Shown: positions 16,141 to 23,556 of the stretch, piece by piece | Layout: each line of letters begins with the position of its first letter | Numbering within the stretch: position 1 is the stretch's first letter | NCBI RefSeq assembly: GCF_008033115.1 | Contig: NZ_CP041203.1 | Location: 4,402,001 to 4,466,000 of the forward strand | From: Cellulomonas sp. Y8 | Lineage (GTDB): Bacteria > Actinomycetota > Actinomycetes > Actinomycetales > Cellulomonadaceae | DNA: 64,000 nucleotides | Direction of reading: 5' to 3' | Notes under the pieces: model-generated | Seen by the model: the letters and a program-made list of their open reading frames with translations, nothing else | Told to the model about the DNA's origin: nothing | The model's database searches: none | Program-made: the position numbers and the translations under genes

Positions 16141-16319
16141 GTGCCCGCCCCACCCCTTCCCGGTGTCCGTCTGCCGGGGACGGTACGGGGCGCCGACCAG
16201 GGCCGCGACCGGGCGCGCCGTCCGTGCCGGGACCGTCGGCCGGGTCCACCGTCCGGCGTACGCGGATCTCCACCCCGGGGCCGATGCCCCTGGCCAGCAC
16301 GCCGGGGCAGCGTGGGGGC

Positions 16320-16487
16320 ATGGCCCAGGACCGACCGCACCGCCTCGACGACGCGCGCGCCCGGCAGCGCGCGGCGCTCCTCGCGCGGCGCAGCCGGGCC
16401 CGCACCCGCCTCCCGCTGGATGTCGCGCTGCGGCTCACCATGGACCCCGCGGTGCACGCAGCGGCGGGCGCCGACCGCCGCCGCTGA
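16320..16487 (+). CDS. Possible Arg-rich micro-protein
   Basis: 55 residues from the ATG at 16320, preceded by a G-run that could serve as a weak ribosome site. The sequence is about one quarter Arg (RARQRAALLARRSRARTRL) and resembles no family I know. It could be a chance open frame in GC-rich DNA; kept because the region would otherwise be a long gap. Confidence 0.25.
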   Translation: MAQDRPHRLDDARARQRAALLARRSRARTRLPLDVALRLTMDPAVHAAAGADRRR

Positions 16488-16541
16488 CCCCGGTCCGCCG
16501 GCGGGGGCCGCGATCGCGCCTGGGCACACCTCGCGCGCGGC

Positions 16542-16547
16542 TACGAT
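16542..16547 (+). promoter_or_regulatory. -10 box of a leaderless promoter for the LacI-family gene
   Basis: TACGAT 7 nt before the ATG at 16555; there is no Shine-Dalgarno sequence between them. Confidence 0.5.
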
Positions 16548-16554
16548 CCCCGGC

Positions 16555-17559
16555 ATGGGGCAGCGAGTGACCATCACCGACGTGGCGCGGGACGCGGGCG
16601 TGTCCGTCGCGACGGTGTCGAAGGTCATCAACGGCCGGTACGGGGTGGCGCAGGCGACCTCGACCCGGGTCATGGAGGTCATCGACCGGCTCGGGTACGA
16701 GTCGAGCCTGGTCGCGCGCAGCCTCCGGTCGCACCGCACGCACGTGCTCGGGATCCTGGTCGCGGAGTTCGAGCCGTTCTCCGCCGAGATCCTCAAGGGC
16801 GCGGCGGCGGCGCTCGCGGACTCCGACTCCGGCTACGAGCTGCTCGCCTACACCGGCGGCCTGCACGGACGCGGGGCCGGCTGGGAGCGGCGCTACCTGT
16901 CGCGGCTCAGCGGCACCCTGATCGACGGGGCCGTGCTGGTCACCCCGACCGTGGTGGAGGCCGACGCCGGGGTGCCGGTCGTCGCGATCGACCCGCACAC
17001 CGGCCCGACCGGCCTGCCGACCGTCGACTCGGACAACCTCGCCGGCGCGGTGCTCGGGACGGAGCACCTGCTGGGCCTCGGGCACCGGCGGATCGCGTTC
17101 GTCGGCGGCCGCCCCGACCTGGAGTCGTCCCGCCTGCGCGAGCAGGGCTTCCGGCGGGCGATGGCCGCCGCGGGGGTCGCCGTCGACGAGGTGCTCGTCC
17201 GGGAGGGCGACTACCGCAAGGAGCCGACGCGCGAGCCGGTGCGCGAGCTGCTCAGCCTGCCGGACCGCCCGACCGCGGTGTTCGCGGCGAACGACCTCTC
17301 GGCGATCGCGACGATCGAGGTCGCCCGCGAGCTCGGGCTGCACGTGCCGCGCGACCTGTCCGTGATCGGGTTCGACGACATCCCCGAGTCGGCGCAGACG
17401 GAGCCGCCGCTCACGACGGTGCACCAGCCGATCCAGCGCATGGGGGCGGCCGCGATCGCGCTGCTCACGGCGCTGCTCGACGGCGGCGAGGCGCCGGACC
17501 CGCACGTGCGGCTGCCGACGTCGCTGGTCCGCCGCGGCTCGACCGCCCCGCCGGCCTGA
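16555..17559 (+). CDS. LacI-family transcriptional regulator
   Basis: 334 residues. N-terminal helix-turn-helix at residues 5-30 (VTITDVARDAGVSVATVSKV, INGRYGV), hinge helix SSLVARSLRSHRTHVLGIL at about 50-70, then the periplasmic-binding-protein-like effector domain with LLGLGHRRIAFVGGRPDLES, TAVFAANDLSAIATIEVARE and VIGFDDIPESAQTEPPLTTV. It should bind a sugar and regulate sugar genes. Its immediate neighbours are not sugar genes, so the target is probably elsewhere; the system at 19.1-30.9 kb has its own LacI. Convergent with the MBL gene. Confidence 0.9.
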   Translation: MGQRVTITDVARDAGVSVATVSKVINGRYGVAQATSTRVMEVIDRLGYESSLVARSLRSHRTHVLGILVAEFEPFSAEILKGAAAALADSDSGYELLAYTGGLHGRGAGWERRYLSRLSGTLIDGAVLVTPTVVEADAGVPVVAIDPHTGPTGLPTVDSDNLAGAVLGTEHLLGLGHRRIAFVGGRPDLESSRLREQGFRRAMAAAGVAVDEVLVREGDYRKEPTREPVRELLSLPDRPTAVFAANDLSAIATIEVARELGLHVPRDLSVIGFDDIPESAQTEPPLTTVHQPIQRMGAAAIALLTALLDGGEAPDPHVRLPTSLVRRGSTAPPA

Positions 17560-17570
17560 GCCGGGCGCCG

Positions 17571-18257
17571 TCAGGCGCCGGGGGTCCAGGTGTACGGGGC
17601 GCCCGCGGCGATGCGCACGTACTCCCCTGCGCCACCCATGCCGCCGACCAGGCGGTCGGCGAGCGCGCGGCCGGGGTCGGACAGGATCGCGTCGTGGATC
17701 GGCGCGGCCACCCGCGGGCGCACGGCCCGGACGTAGTCGATCGACTCGGCGAGCTTCAGCCACGGCCCCGCGACCGGCACGAGCAGCACGTCGACGGCGG
17801 TCCCGGCGGGCGGCGGCGTGAACGAGTCGCCCGGGTGCAGCAGCGCCCCGTCCACCAGGTACGCGACGTTGTGCGCGCGGGGCACGTCGGGGTGGATCAC
17901 GGCGTGCCACTCGCCCACCGCCCGGACGGCGAACCCGGCCGCGTCGAACGCGTCCCCGTCGGCCGCGGCGTGCACCCGGTCCGCGGGCGCGCCGGCCTCG
18001 GTGAGCTGCGCGACCACGCCCGCGGGCGCCCACACGTCGAACCCGGTGCGGGCGCCGAGCGCGGCGGCGAGGCGCGCGACGTCCACGTGGTCGACGTGCT
18101 CGTGGGTGATCAGCACGGCGTCGGCGTCGTCGAGGACGGTCGGGTCGCTGAACGAGCCCGGGTCGAGCACCAGGCGGCTGCCGTCGCGCTCCAGGCGGAC
18201 GCAGGCGTGGCCCCAGTGGGTGATCTCGGCGGCGCGGGCGGGGGTGCTGTCGGTCAT
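17571..18257 (-). CDS. Metallo-beta-lactamase-fold hydrolase (UlaG-like)
   Basis: 228 residues from the ATG at 18257. ITHWGHACVRLERDGSRLVLD is the opening of UlaG/YfiM-type MBL proteins. The metal motif THEHVDH lies at residues 51-57, with the further His/Asp ligands in NVAYLVDGALLHPGDSFTP and the C-terminal AAPIHDAIL. Such proteins hydrolyse lactones, phosphodiesters or related bonds; the substrate cannot be inferred here. The 3' end lies 11 nt from the convergent LacI gene. Confidence 0.85.
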   Translation of the reverse strand: MTDSTPARAAEITHWGHACVRLERDGSRLVLDPGSFSDPTVLDDADAVLITHEHVDHVDVARLAAALGARTGFDVWAPAGVVAQLTEAGAPADRVHAAADGDAFDAAGFAVRAVGEWHAVIHPDVPRAHNVAYLVDGALLHPGDSFTPPPAGTAVDVLLVPVAGPWLKLAESIDYVRAVRPRVAAPIHDAILSDPGRALADRLVGGMGGAGEYVRIAAGAPYTWTPGA

Positions 18258-18344
18258 GGGGCCAGCATCACCCCAGGTGGGCGCGGCGTCGACCCGGGCG
18301 GCCCGGCGGGGCGGACGTGATTCCGCGAACGGCGGGCGGCCCGT

Positions 18345-18350
18345 TACCGT
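18345..18350 (+). promoter_or_regulatory. -10 box of a leaderless promoter for the ParA-like gene
   Basis: TACCGT 7 nt before the GTG at 18358. Confidence 0.5.
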
Positions 18351-18357
18351 GTGCCCC

Positions 18358-19128
18358 GTGCTGGTGCTGGGAGTGTGCTCGCTCAAGGGCGGCGTGGGGA
18401 AGACATCGGTGACGCTCGGGCTGGCGTCCGCCGCGCTGGAGCGCGGGCTCCGCACGCTGGTGGTCGACCTCGACCCGCAGGGCGACAGCACGCTCGCGCT
18501 GGCCACCGCCGGCGCCGAGGCCGACGTCGCCGGCGTGCTCGACTCCCCCACGGCGGAGTCGATCGCCGCCGCCACCGCGCCCAGCGCCTGGGCCGAGGCC
18601 GGCCTGGACGTGCTGGTCGGCTCGGCCGCGTCCTCGCGGCACGACGCCTACGACGGCGCGGACGCCGACGTCGACCGGCTGCGGTTCGCGCTGGCCTGGG
18701 TGCACGACTACGACCTGGTCCTGGTCGACTGCCCGCCGTCGCTCGGCGGCCTGACCCGCACCGGCCTGACGGCCTGCGACCGTGCCGTCGTCGTGACCGA
18801 GCCCGGGCTGTTCTCGGTCACGGCGGTCGGGCGTGCGATGAAGACCATCGACGACCTCCGCCGCGGTCCCGCGGGCCAGCTCCAGCCCCTGGGCGTGGTC
18901 GTGAACCGGGTCAAGGCCCGGTCCGTGGAGCAGGCGTTCCGGCTCGACGAGCTCCGCGGGCTGTACGGCCCGCTGGTGCTGACCCCGTTCGTCCCCGAGC
19001 GCGCGGCGCTGCAGCAGGCGCAGGGCGCGGCGCAGCCGGTGCACGCGTGGCCGGGCGCCGGCGCGCGCGAGGTCGCGGGGGCGTTCGAGGAGCTGCTGGA
19101 CCGCGCGCTGCGCGCGCCGCGCACCTGA
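18358..19128 (+). CDS. Orphan ParA/Soj-like ATPase
   Basis: 256 residues. The deviant Walker A box SLKGGVGKTSV has both lysines (10 and 15). VVDLDPQGDST, LVLVDCPPSLGGLTRTGL, VVTEPGLFSVTAVGRAMKTI and GVVVNRVKARSVEQ follow the ParA order to the end. No ParB or parS-like cluster is adjacent, and the chromosome-partition operon is expected elsewhere near the origin. It could position another cargo or belong to the MinD/ParA-like orphan class. Three nt separate it from the convergent LacI gene downstream. Confidence 0.85.
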   Translation: MLVLGVCSLKGGVGKTSVTLGLASAALERGLRTLVVDLDPQGDSTLALATAGAEADVAGVLDSPTAESIAAATAPSAWAEAGLDVLVGSAASSRHDAYDGADADVDRLRFALAWVHDYDLVLVDCPPSLGGLTRTGLTACDRAVVVTEPGLFSVTAVGRAMKTIDDLRRGPAGQLQPLGVVVNRVKARSVEQAFRLDELRGLYGPLVLTPFVPERAALQQAQGAAQPVHAWPGAGAREVAGAFEELLDRALRAPRT

Positions 19129-19131
19129 CCG

Positions 19132-20220
19132 TCAGCCCGCGGCGGACTCCCCGCCCGCGCAGCCGCAGCTGGCGCGCGGGATCAGCCGGGTCGGCAGCGT
19201 CCGGAACTGCGACGCGGCGCCGGGGTCCGCGACCCGCTCCTGCAGCAGCTGCACGGCGGTCCGCCCCATGTGCTCGAACGGCTGCCGCACCGTCGTGAGC
19301 GCGGGTGTCGTGAGCCGGCCGGCGAGGATGCCGTCGAACCCCGTCACCCGGACCCGCCCCGGCACGTCGACGCCGTGCTCCGCGAGCACGTCGAGCACCA
19401 CGAGCGCCGCCTGGTCGCTCTGGCAGACCAGCGCCTCCGGGAGCCGGTCGGCGGCGGCCAGGTCGGTGAGCGCGGCGAGCCACTCGGTGGACGCCAGCCC
19501 CTCGTGCCCGGGGCCGGGCGCGGGACGGTCCGGCAGCAGCGCCGCGACCGCGTCCCGGAACCCGGCGAGCCGCTCGGCGAAGTCGTACATCGACCCCTCC
19601 CCGACGAACGCCAGGTCGCGCACGCCGTGCACACCCACCAGGTGCTCGACCAGGCCGGTCATCGCCGCGCGGTTGTCGACCGCGACGTGGCTGAACGACG
19701 CGTCCGTGCCGGGGGTGTTGAACGCGACCAGCGGGACCGACTGCGCGATGGCGTGCACCGCGTCCAGGCTGTGGGTGCCCGGGAAGATCGCGAGCCCGTC
19801 CACCCGCCCGGCGATGTCGTACATCGCGGCGCCGCTGGGCGCGCCGGAGGCCAGCAGCAGGGCGCGCCCGTTCTCCCGGCACTCCAGCGCGAAGCCGCGC
19901 TCGACCTCGTCGACGTAGAGCGGGAACACCCGCGGGTCGCCCTCGGGGACCGCGGCGGCCTCGAGCGGCACCGGCGCGGCGGCCCCGTCGGCGTCGGCCA
20001 GCATCATGTCGAACGAGTACAGGCCGAACGCCCCGGTGGCCCCGTGGGCGAGGCCGCGGGCGCTGGCGGACGGGACGTAGCCGAGCTCGCGGGCGGCGTC
20101 CATGACCGCCCGGCGGGTGCCGGCGGCGACGCGCCCGGGCTGCCGGAACGCGAACGAGACGGTCGTGATGGACACCCCGGCGCGCTCGGCGACGTCGTAC
20201 ACGGTGGGTCGGCGGGCCAC
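19132..20220 (-). CDS. LacI-family repressor of the adjacent sugar operon
   Basis: 362 residues, GTG at 20220 with a GAGGAG site. HTH at residues 5-30 (TVYDVAERAGVSITTVSFAF), hinge ELGYVPSASARGLAHG, effector domain with VDGLAIFPGT, HGVRDLAFVGEG, EALVCQSDQAALVVLDVLAEHG, VTGFDGILAGRLTTPALTTV and QPFEHMGRTAVQLL. The tail RLIPRASCGC is typical of sugar repressors. It is divergent from the transport/phosphorylase operon, and a perfect palindrome overlaps the operon promoter, so it most likely represses that operon until a glucooligosaccharide binds. Confidence 0.9.
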   Translation of the reverse strand: MARRPTVYDVAERAGVSITTVSFAFRQPGRVAAGTRRAVMDAARELGYVPSASARGLAHGATGAFGLYSFDMMLADADGAAAPVPLEAAAVPEGDPRVFPLYVDEVERGFALECRENGRALLLASGAPSGAAMYDIAGRVDGLAIFPGTHSLDAVHAIAQSVPLVAFNTPGTDASFSHVAVDNRAAMTGLVEHLVGVHGVRDLAFVGEGSMYDFAERLAGFRDAVAALLPDRPAPGPGHEGLASTEWLAALTDLAAADRLPEALVCQSDQAALVVLDVLAEHGVDVPGRVRVTGFDGILAGRLTTPALTTVRQPFEHMGRTAVQLLQERVADPGAASQFRTLPTRLIPRASCGCAGGESAAG

Positions 20221-20277
20221 GCGGGAACTCCTCGACGGCGAGTGGCGGCGAGCGGGTGCGCCGCGCCCAGGACCGGG

Positions 20278-20306
20278 TTGACAGCGCCAGTCTACACGCT
20301 TAGATT
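20278..20306 (+). promoter_or_regulatory. Near-consensus promoter of the sugar operon
   Basis: TTGACA at 20278-20283, a 17-nt spacer, TAGATT at 20301-20306. This is the best sigma-70-type promoter visible in the window, with a start expected near 20313. Confidence 0.75.
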
Positions 20307-20314
20307 CCGGTTCT

Positions 20315-20330
20315 TGTAATGCGCATTACA
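20315..20330. promoter_or_regulatory. Operator: perfect 16-bp palindrome TGTAATGCGCATTACA
   Basis: Centred on CG as usual for LacI-family sites, and placed directly at the expected transcription start, 8 nt after the -10 box. Repressor bound here would block initiation. Confidence 0.7.
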
Positions 20331-20339
20331 CGGATTCGA

Positions 20340-20351
20340 GCCAGCGCTGGC
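20340..20351. promoter_or_regulatory. Second palindrome GCCAGCGCTGGC
   Basis: Perfect 12-bp palindrome 9 nt after the first. The AGCGCT core resembles known actinobacterial CebR/CelR sites, so it may be an auxiliary operator, though a GC-rich palindrome of this length can occur by chance. Confidence 0.35.
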
Positions 20352-20407
20352 GCAGGCCGACCCGCGCGCCGTGGCGCGGGCGCAGACGCCCGTTCAAGGA
20401 GGAACAC

Positions 20408-21697
20408 ATGACCCGACGTACCGTGCGGCGCGCCCTCGTCGCCGCCACCGTCACCACCCTGGCGCTCGCGCCGGTCGCGGCCTGCGGCCGGTCGGACGAC
20501 GCCGGCAGCGGCGGCTCCGCCGAGGCCGGCTCGGTCGCCGAGGAGGCAACGGGCGAGATCGAGATCTGGGCCGCGGCCGGCAACGGCGACGCGCTGCGCA
20601 CCCTCGGCGAGCAGTTCACCGAGGACAACCCGGAGGCCTCGATCAAGGTCACCGAGGTGCCCTGGGGCGAGATCATCACGATGAACCAGACCGCCGTCGC
20701 CTCGGGCACGGGCCCGGACATCGTGATGACCGGCGCCGACCAGACCGCCTCGGTCATCGCCATGGGCGGCCTCGCTCCCGTCCCCGAGGGCGTGTACGAC
20801 GAGGACGACTTCTACCCCGCCGCCGTCGCCTCGGTGACCGGCGAGGACGCGCAGTACTCGGTGCCCTGGTACGTCGAGACCCGGTTCCTGTTCTACCGCG
20901 CCGACCTGGCCGCCGAGCTCGGCTACGACGCCCCGACCACCTGGGACGAGCTCGAGGAGCTCAGCGGGGCGCTCGCCGCGCGCCCCGGCGGCGAGTACGG
21001 CCTGAGCCTGCCCCGCCCGATCGAGAACCCGGCGCAGGTCATCGTGCCGTTCGTGTCGCAGGCCGGCGGCGAGGTGAGCGACGGCGACTCCTGGACGTTC
21101 GACACCCCGGAGTTCGTCGAGGCGCTCGACTTCTACAAGGGCTTCTTCGACCGCGGCGAGGCCCCGCTGTCCGAGACCGAGGCGACGTTCGAGAACGGCG
21201 GCTCCCCGCTGCTGATCTCGGGCCCGTGGATGGTCGGCACGTACCAGGACCTGATCGACACCGGCGCGGCGCCCGAGGGCTTCACCGAGGACTCGATCGG
21301 CTACGTCCCGCTGCCCGCCGGCTCCGCCAACAACGACTCGTACATCGGCGGCGGCAACCTCGGCGTGTTCGCGTCGTCGGACAACCAGGACTCCTCCTGG
21401 CTGTTCCTGCAGTGGCTGCTCGAGGACGCGCAGCAGAAGACGCTGTTCGACCTCGCGGGCTCGTTCCCGTCGCGCGTCGAGTCGGCCGAGTACGCGCCGA
21501 TCGACGACAGCCCGGTGATGTCGGTGCTCAAGGAGCAGATGCCGAACACCGTCGAGACCCCGAGCTACCCCTCGTGGTCGCAGATCGCCGAGCAGATCGG
21601 CATCTACGCCGAGCGCGTCGCGCACGGCGAGGTCACCTCGGAAGAGGCCGCGAAGGCGATCCAGGACCAGGCGGACCAGATCGGCTTCGGCTGGTGA
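20408..21697 (+). CDS. ABC transporter sugar-binding lipoprotein (CUT1 type)
   Basis: 429 residues; AAGGAGG at 20396-20402. Signal peptide MTRRTVRRALVAATV then a lipobox PVAAC with Cys26, so it is anchored outside the membrane. The mature part has the family-1 solute-binding pattern: IEIWAAAGNGDALRTLGEQF, SGTGPDIVMTGADQTASVI, YSVPWYVETRFLFYRADLA, TTWDELEELSGAL, LLISGPWMVGTYQDLI and a C-terminal AIQDQADQ. Operon context (GH3 plus large GH94) suggests beta-1,2-glucooligosaccharides as ligand, as for the Listeria sophorooligosaccharide-binding protein; this is inference from synteny. Confidence 0.92.
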   Translation: MTRRTVRRALVAATVTTLALAPVAACGRSDDAGSGGSAEAGSVAEEATGEIEIWAAAGNGDALRTLGEQFTEDNPEASIKVTEVPWGEIITMNQTAVASGTGPDIVMTGADQTASVIAMGGLAPVPEGVYDEDDFYPAAVASVTGEDAQYSVPWYVETRFLFYRADLAAELGYDAPTTWDELEELSGALAARPGGEYGLSLPRPIENPAQVIVPFVSQAGGEVSDGDSWTFDTPEFVEALDFYKGFFDRGEAPLSETEATFENGGSPLLISGPWMVGTYQDLIDTGAAPEGFTEDSIGYVPLPAGSANNDSYIGGGNLGVFASSDNQDSSWLFLQWLLEDAQQKTLFDLAGSFPSRVESAEYAPIDDSPVMSVLKEQMPNTVETPSYPSWSQIAEQIGIYAERVAHGEVTSEEAAKAIQDQADQIGFGW

Positions 21698-22644
21698 CCA
21701 GCACCACCACCGCACGGCGCACGCCGCCGTCGACGTCGCGGCGGCCGGGGAAGTCCGTGTCCCTGGCCGCCCGGCGCCGCCGGACCGCGGTCGTCGCCTG
21801 GCTCTTCGCCGCGCCGTTCGTCCTGTCGTTCGGCGTGTTCGGGCTCGTCCCGCTGCTCAGCTCGTTCGGGATGGCCTTCACCGACCTGCGGGTCAACGAC
21901 ATCCGCACCCCGTTCGCCGTGGACTTCGTCGGCCTCGGGAACTTCGCCGAGGTGCTGTCCGACACGACCTTCCTGCGCGCCTTGCGGAACACGCTCGGCT
22001 TCGTGGTGGTCGGCGTCCCGCTGTCGCTGTTCTCGGCGCTGGTGCTCGCGGTCATGCTGAACGCGCTCGGCCGCCGCGCCGCGACGTTCTTCCGGGTCGG
22101 CTACTACACGCCCGTGGTGACGACGATCGTCGCCGTCGCGGTCGTGTGGCGGATCATGTACCAGCCGAACGGCCTCATCAACTCCCTGCTCGCGGACATC
22201 GGCATCGACGGGCCGAACTGGCTGGGCGACACCCGCACCGCGCTGCCGGCCCTGACGCTCATGGCCGTGTGGCGCAGCATCGGGTCGAGCATGGTGATCT
22301 TCCTCGCCGGCCTGCAGGCCATCCCCTCCGACGTCAAGGAGGCGGCGATGATGGACGGCGCGTCGACGGTCCAGCGGTTCTTCCGCATCACGATCCCGAT
22401 GATGATGCCGACGATCCTGCTCAACGCGATCCTCACGACCACCGGCTTCATGCAGTTCTTCGACGAGCCGTTCGTCATGACCAACGGCGGTCCCCTGCAG
22501 TCGACGACGTCCATCGCCCTGTACGTGTTCAACCAGTTCCAGTGGGGCAACTACTCGGTGGGCGCGGCCGGCGCGTACGTGCTGTTCGCGATCATCAGCA
22601 TCTTCGCCATCATCCAGTTCCGGTTCTTCCGGCAGAGGACATGA
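21694..22644 (+). CDS. Sugar ABC transporter permease (MalF-like)
   Basis: 316 residues, GTG overlapping the stop of the binding protein (GTGA). Six membrane helices; first is VVAWLFAAPFVLSFGVFGLV. The EAA loop that contacts the ATPase is IPSDVKEAAMMDGASTVQRF, with FRITIPMMMPTI. Poly-Arg before the first helix obeys the positive-inside rule. No ATPase gene is in the operon; actinobacterial CUT1 systems usually share a multitask ATPase (MsiK type) encoded elsewhere. Confidence 0.92.
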   Translation: MTSTTTARRTPPSTSRRPGKSVSLAARRRRTAVVAWLFAAPFVLSFGVFGLVPLLSSFGMAFTDLRVNDIRTPFAVDFVGLGNFAEVLSDTTFLRALRNTLGFVVVGVPLSLFSALVLAVMLNALGRRAATFFRVGYYTPVVTTIVAVAVVWRIMYQPNGLINSLLADIGIDGPNWLGDTRTALPALTLMAVWRSIGSSMVIFLAGLQAIPSDVKEAAMMDGASTVQRFFRITIPMMMPTILLNAILTTTGFMQFFDEPFVMTNGGPLQSTTSIALYVFNQFQWGNYSVGAAGAYVLFAIISIFAIIQFRFFRQRT

Positions 22645-23549
22645 CCATGAGCACCTCGACCCCCCTCGCGCCGGCCACGACCGCCGTGCCGCTCGCGCCC
22701 GTCGTCCGGCAGCGCCGTCGCCGCCGCCCCACGCCGGGCCGGATCGCCCTGCTCGCCGTCCTGTCGGTCGGCCTCGCCGGGACCCTGCTGCCGTTCGTCT
22801 GGATGATCCTCGGCGCGTTCAAGACCAACGCCGAGATCATGCGCCGGCCCATCACCTGGTGGCCGCAGGCGCCGACGCTCGACAACTTCCGCGCGTGGTT
22901 CTTCGAGTTCGACATGACGCGGTACTTCCTGAACTCGGTCTTCCTGGCCGTCGTGTCGGTCGCCACCACGCTGCTGTTCTGCTCGATGGTCGGCTGGGCG
23001 CTCGCCAAGCTGGAGTTCCCGGGCAAGAAGGTCCTCATCACCGTCGTCCTCGGGACCATGTTCGTGCCGGGCATCGTGACGCTGATCCCGCAGTTCGTGC
23101 TCGTGGCGAACCTCAACATGGTCGGCACCTACTGGGGCATGATCCTGCCCGGCATGGTGGGCGCGTTCGGCGTCTTCCTCATGCGGCAGTTCATGCTGGA
23201 GATCCCCGACTCCCTGCTGGACGCGGCGCGCATCGACGGCGCCGGCGAGTTCCGGATCTTCGCGCGGATCGTGATGCCGCTGTGCCGCGCCCCGCTCGCG
23301 ACGCTCGCGATCTTCACGTTCATGGGCTCGTGGAACGGCTTCCTGTGGCCGCTCATCGTGTCCCAGCGCGACTCGCTGTACACCCTGCCCGTGGCGCTGG
23401 CGCTGTACACCAGCCCGACCGGCGACAAGGGCGCCGAGTTCGGCCTCCAGATGGCCGGCTCGGTCCTCATCATCGTGCCGGTCCTCGCGGTGTTCATCGC
23501 CATGCAGAAGCACTTCGTGCAGGGCATCGCCATGACCGGCATCAAGTAG
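22641..23549 (+). CDS. Sugar ABC transporter permease (MalG-like)
   Basis: 302 residues, ATG overlapping the previous stop (ATGA); a second ATG at 22647 is possible. Helix 1 is IALLAVLSVGLAGTLLPFVW; the EAA loop is IPDSLLDAARIDGAGEFRIF and ARIVMPLCRAPLATLAIF follows. It pairs with the upstream permease to form the channel. The stop codon lies inside the ribosome site of the next gene (TAGGAGC), a sign of tight coupling. Confidence 0.92.
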   Translation: MTMSTSTPLAPATTAVPLAPVVRQRRRRRPTPGRIALLAVLSVGLAGTLLPFVWMILGAFKTNAEIMRRPITWWPQAPTLDNFRAWFFEFDMTRYFLNSVFLAVVSVATTLLFCSMVGWALAKLEFPGKKVLITVVLGTMFVPGIVTLIPQFVLVANLNMVGTYWGMILPGMVGAFGVFLMRQFMLEIPDSLLDAARIDGAGEFRIFARIVMPLCRAPLATLAIFTFMGSWNGFLWPLIVSQRDSLYTLPVALALYTSPTGDKGAEFGLQMAGSVLIIVPVLAVFIAMQKHFVQGIAMTGIK

Positions 23550-23556
23550 GAGCACC

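Larger units (their letters stand above)
16141..16554. other. 414-bp intergenic region between the AI-2E gene and the LacI gene
   Basis: It contains the divergent promoters of both genes and one weak candidate small open frame (16320-16487). Otherwise GC-rich sequence with no repeat or RNA structure that I can recognise. Confidence 0.5.

Noticed and set aside
17563..17581. GGCGCC-GTCA-GGCGCC between the convergent LacI and MBL genes as a terminator
   Set aside because: Only a 6-bp stem in very GC-rich DNA; not distinguishable from background.
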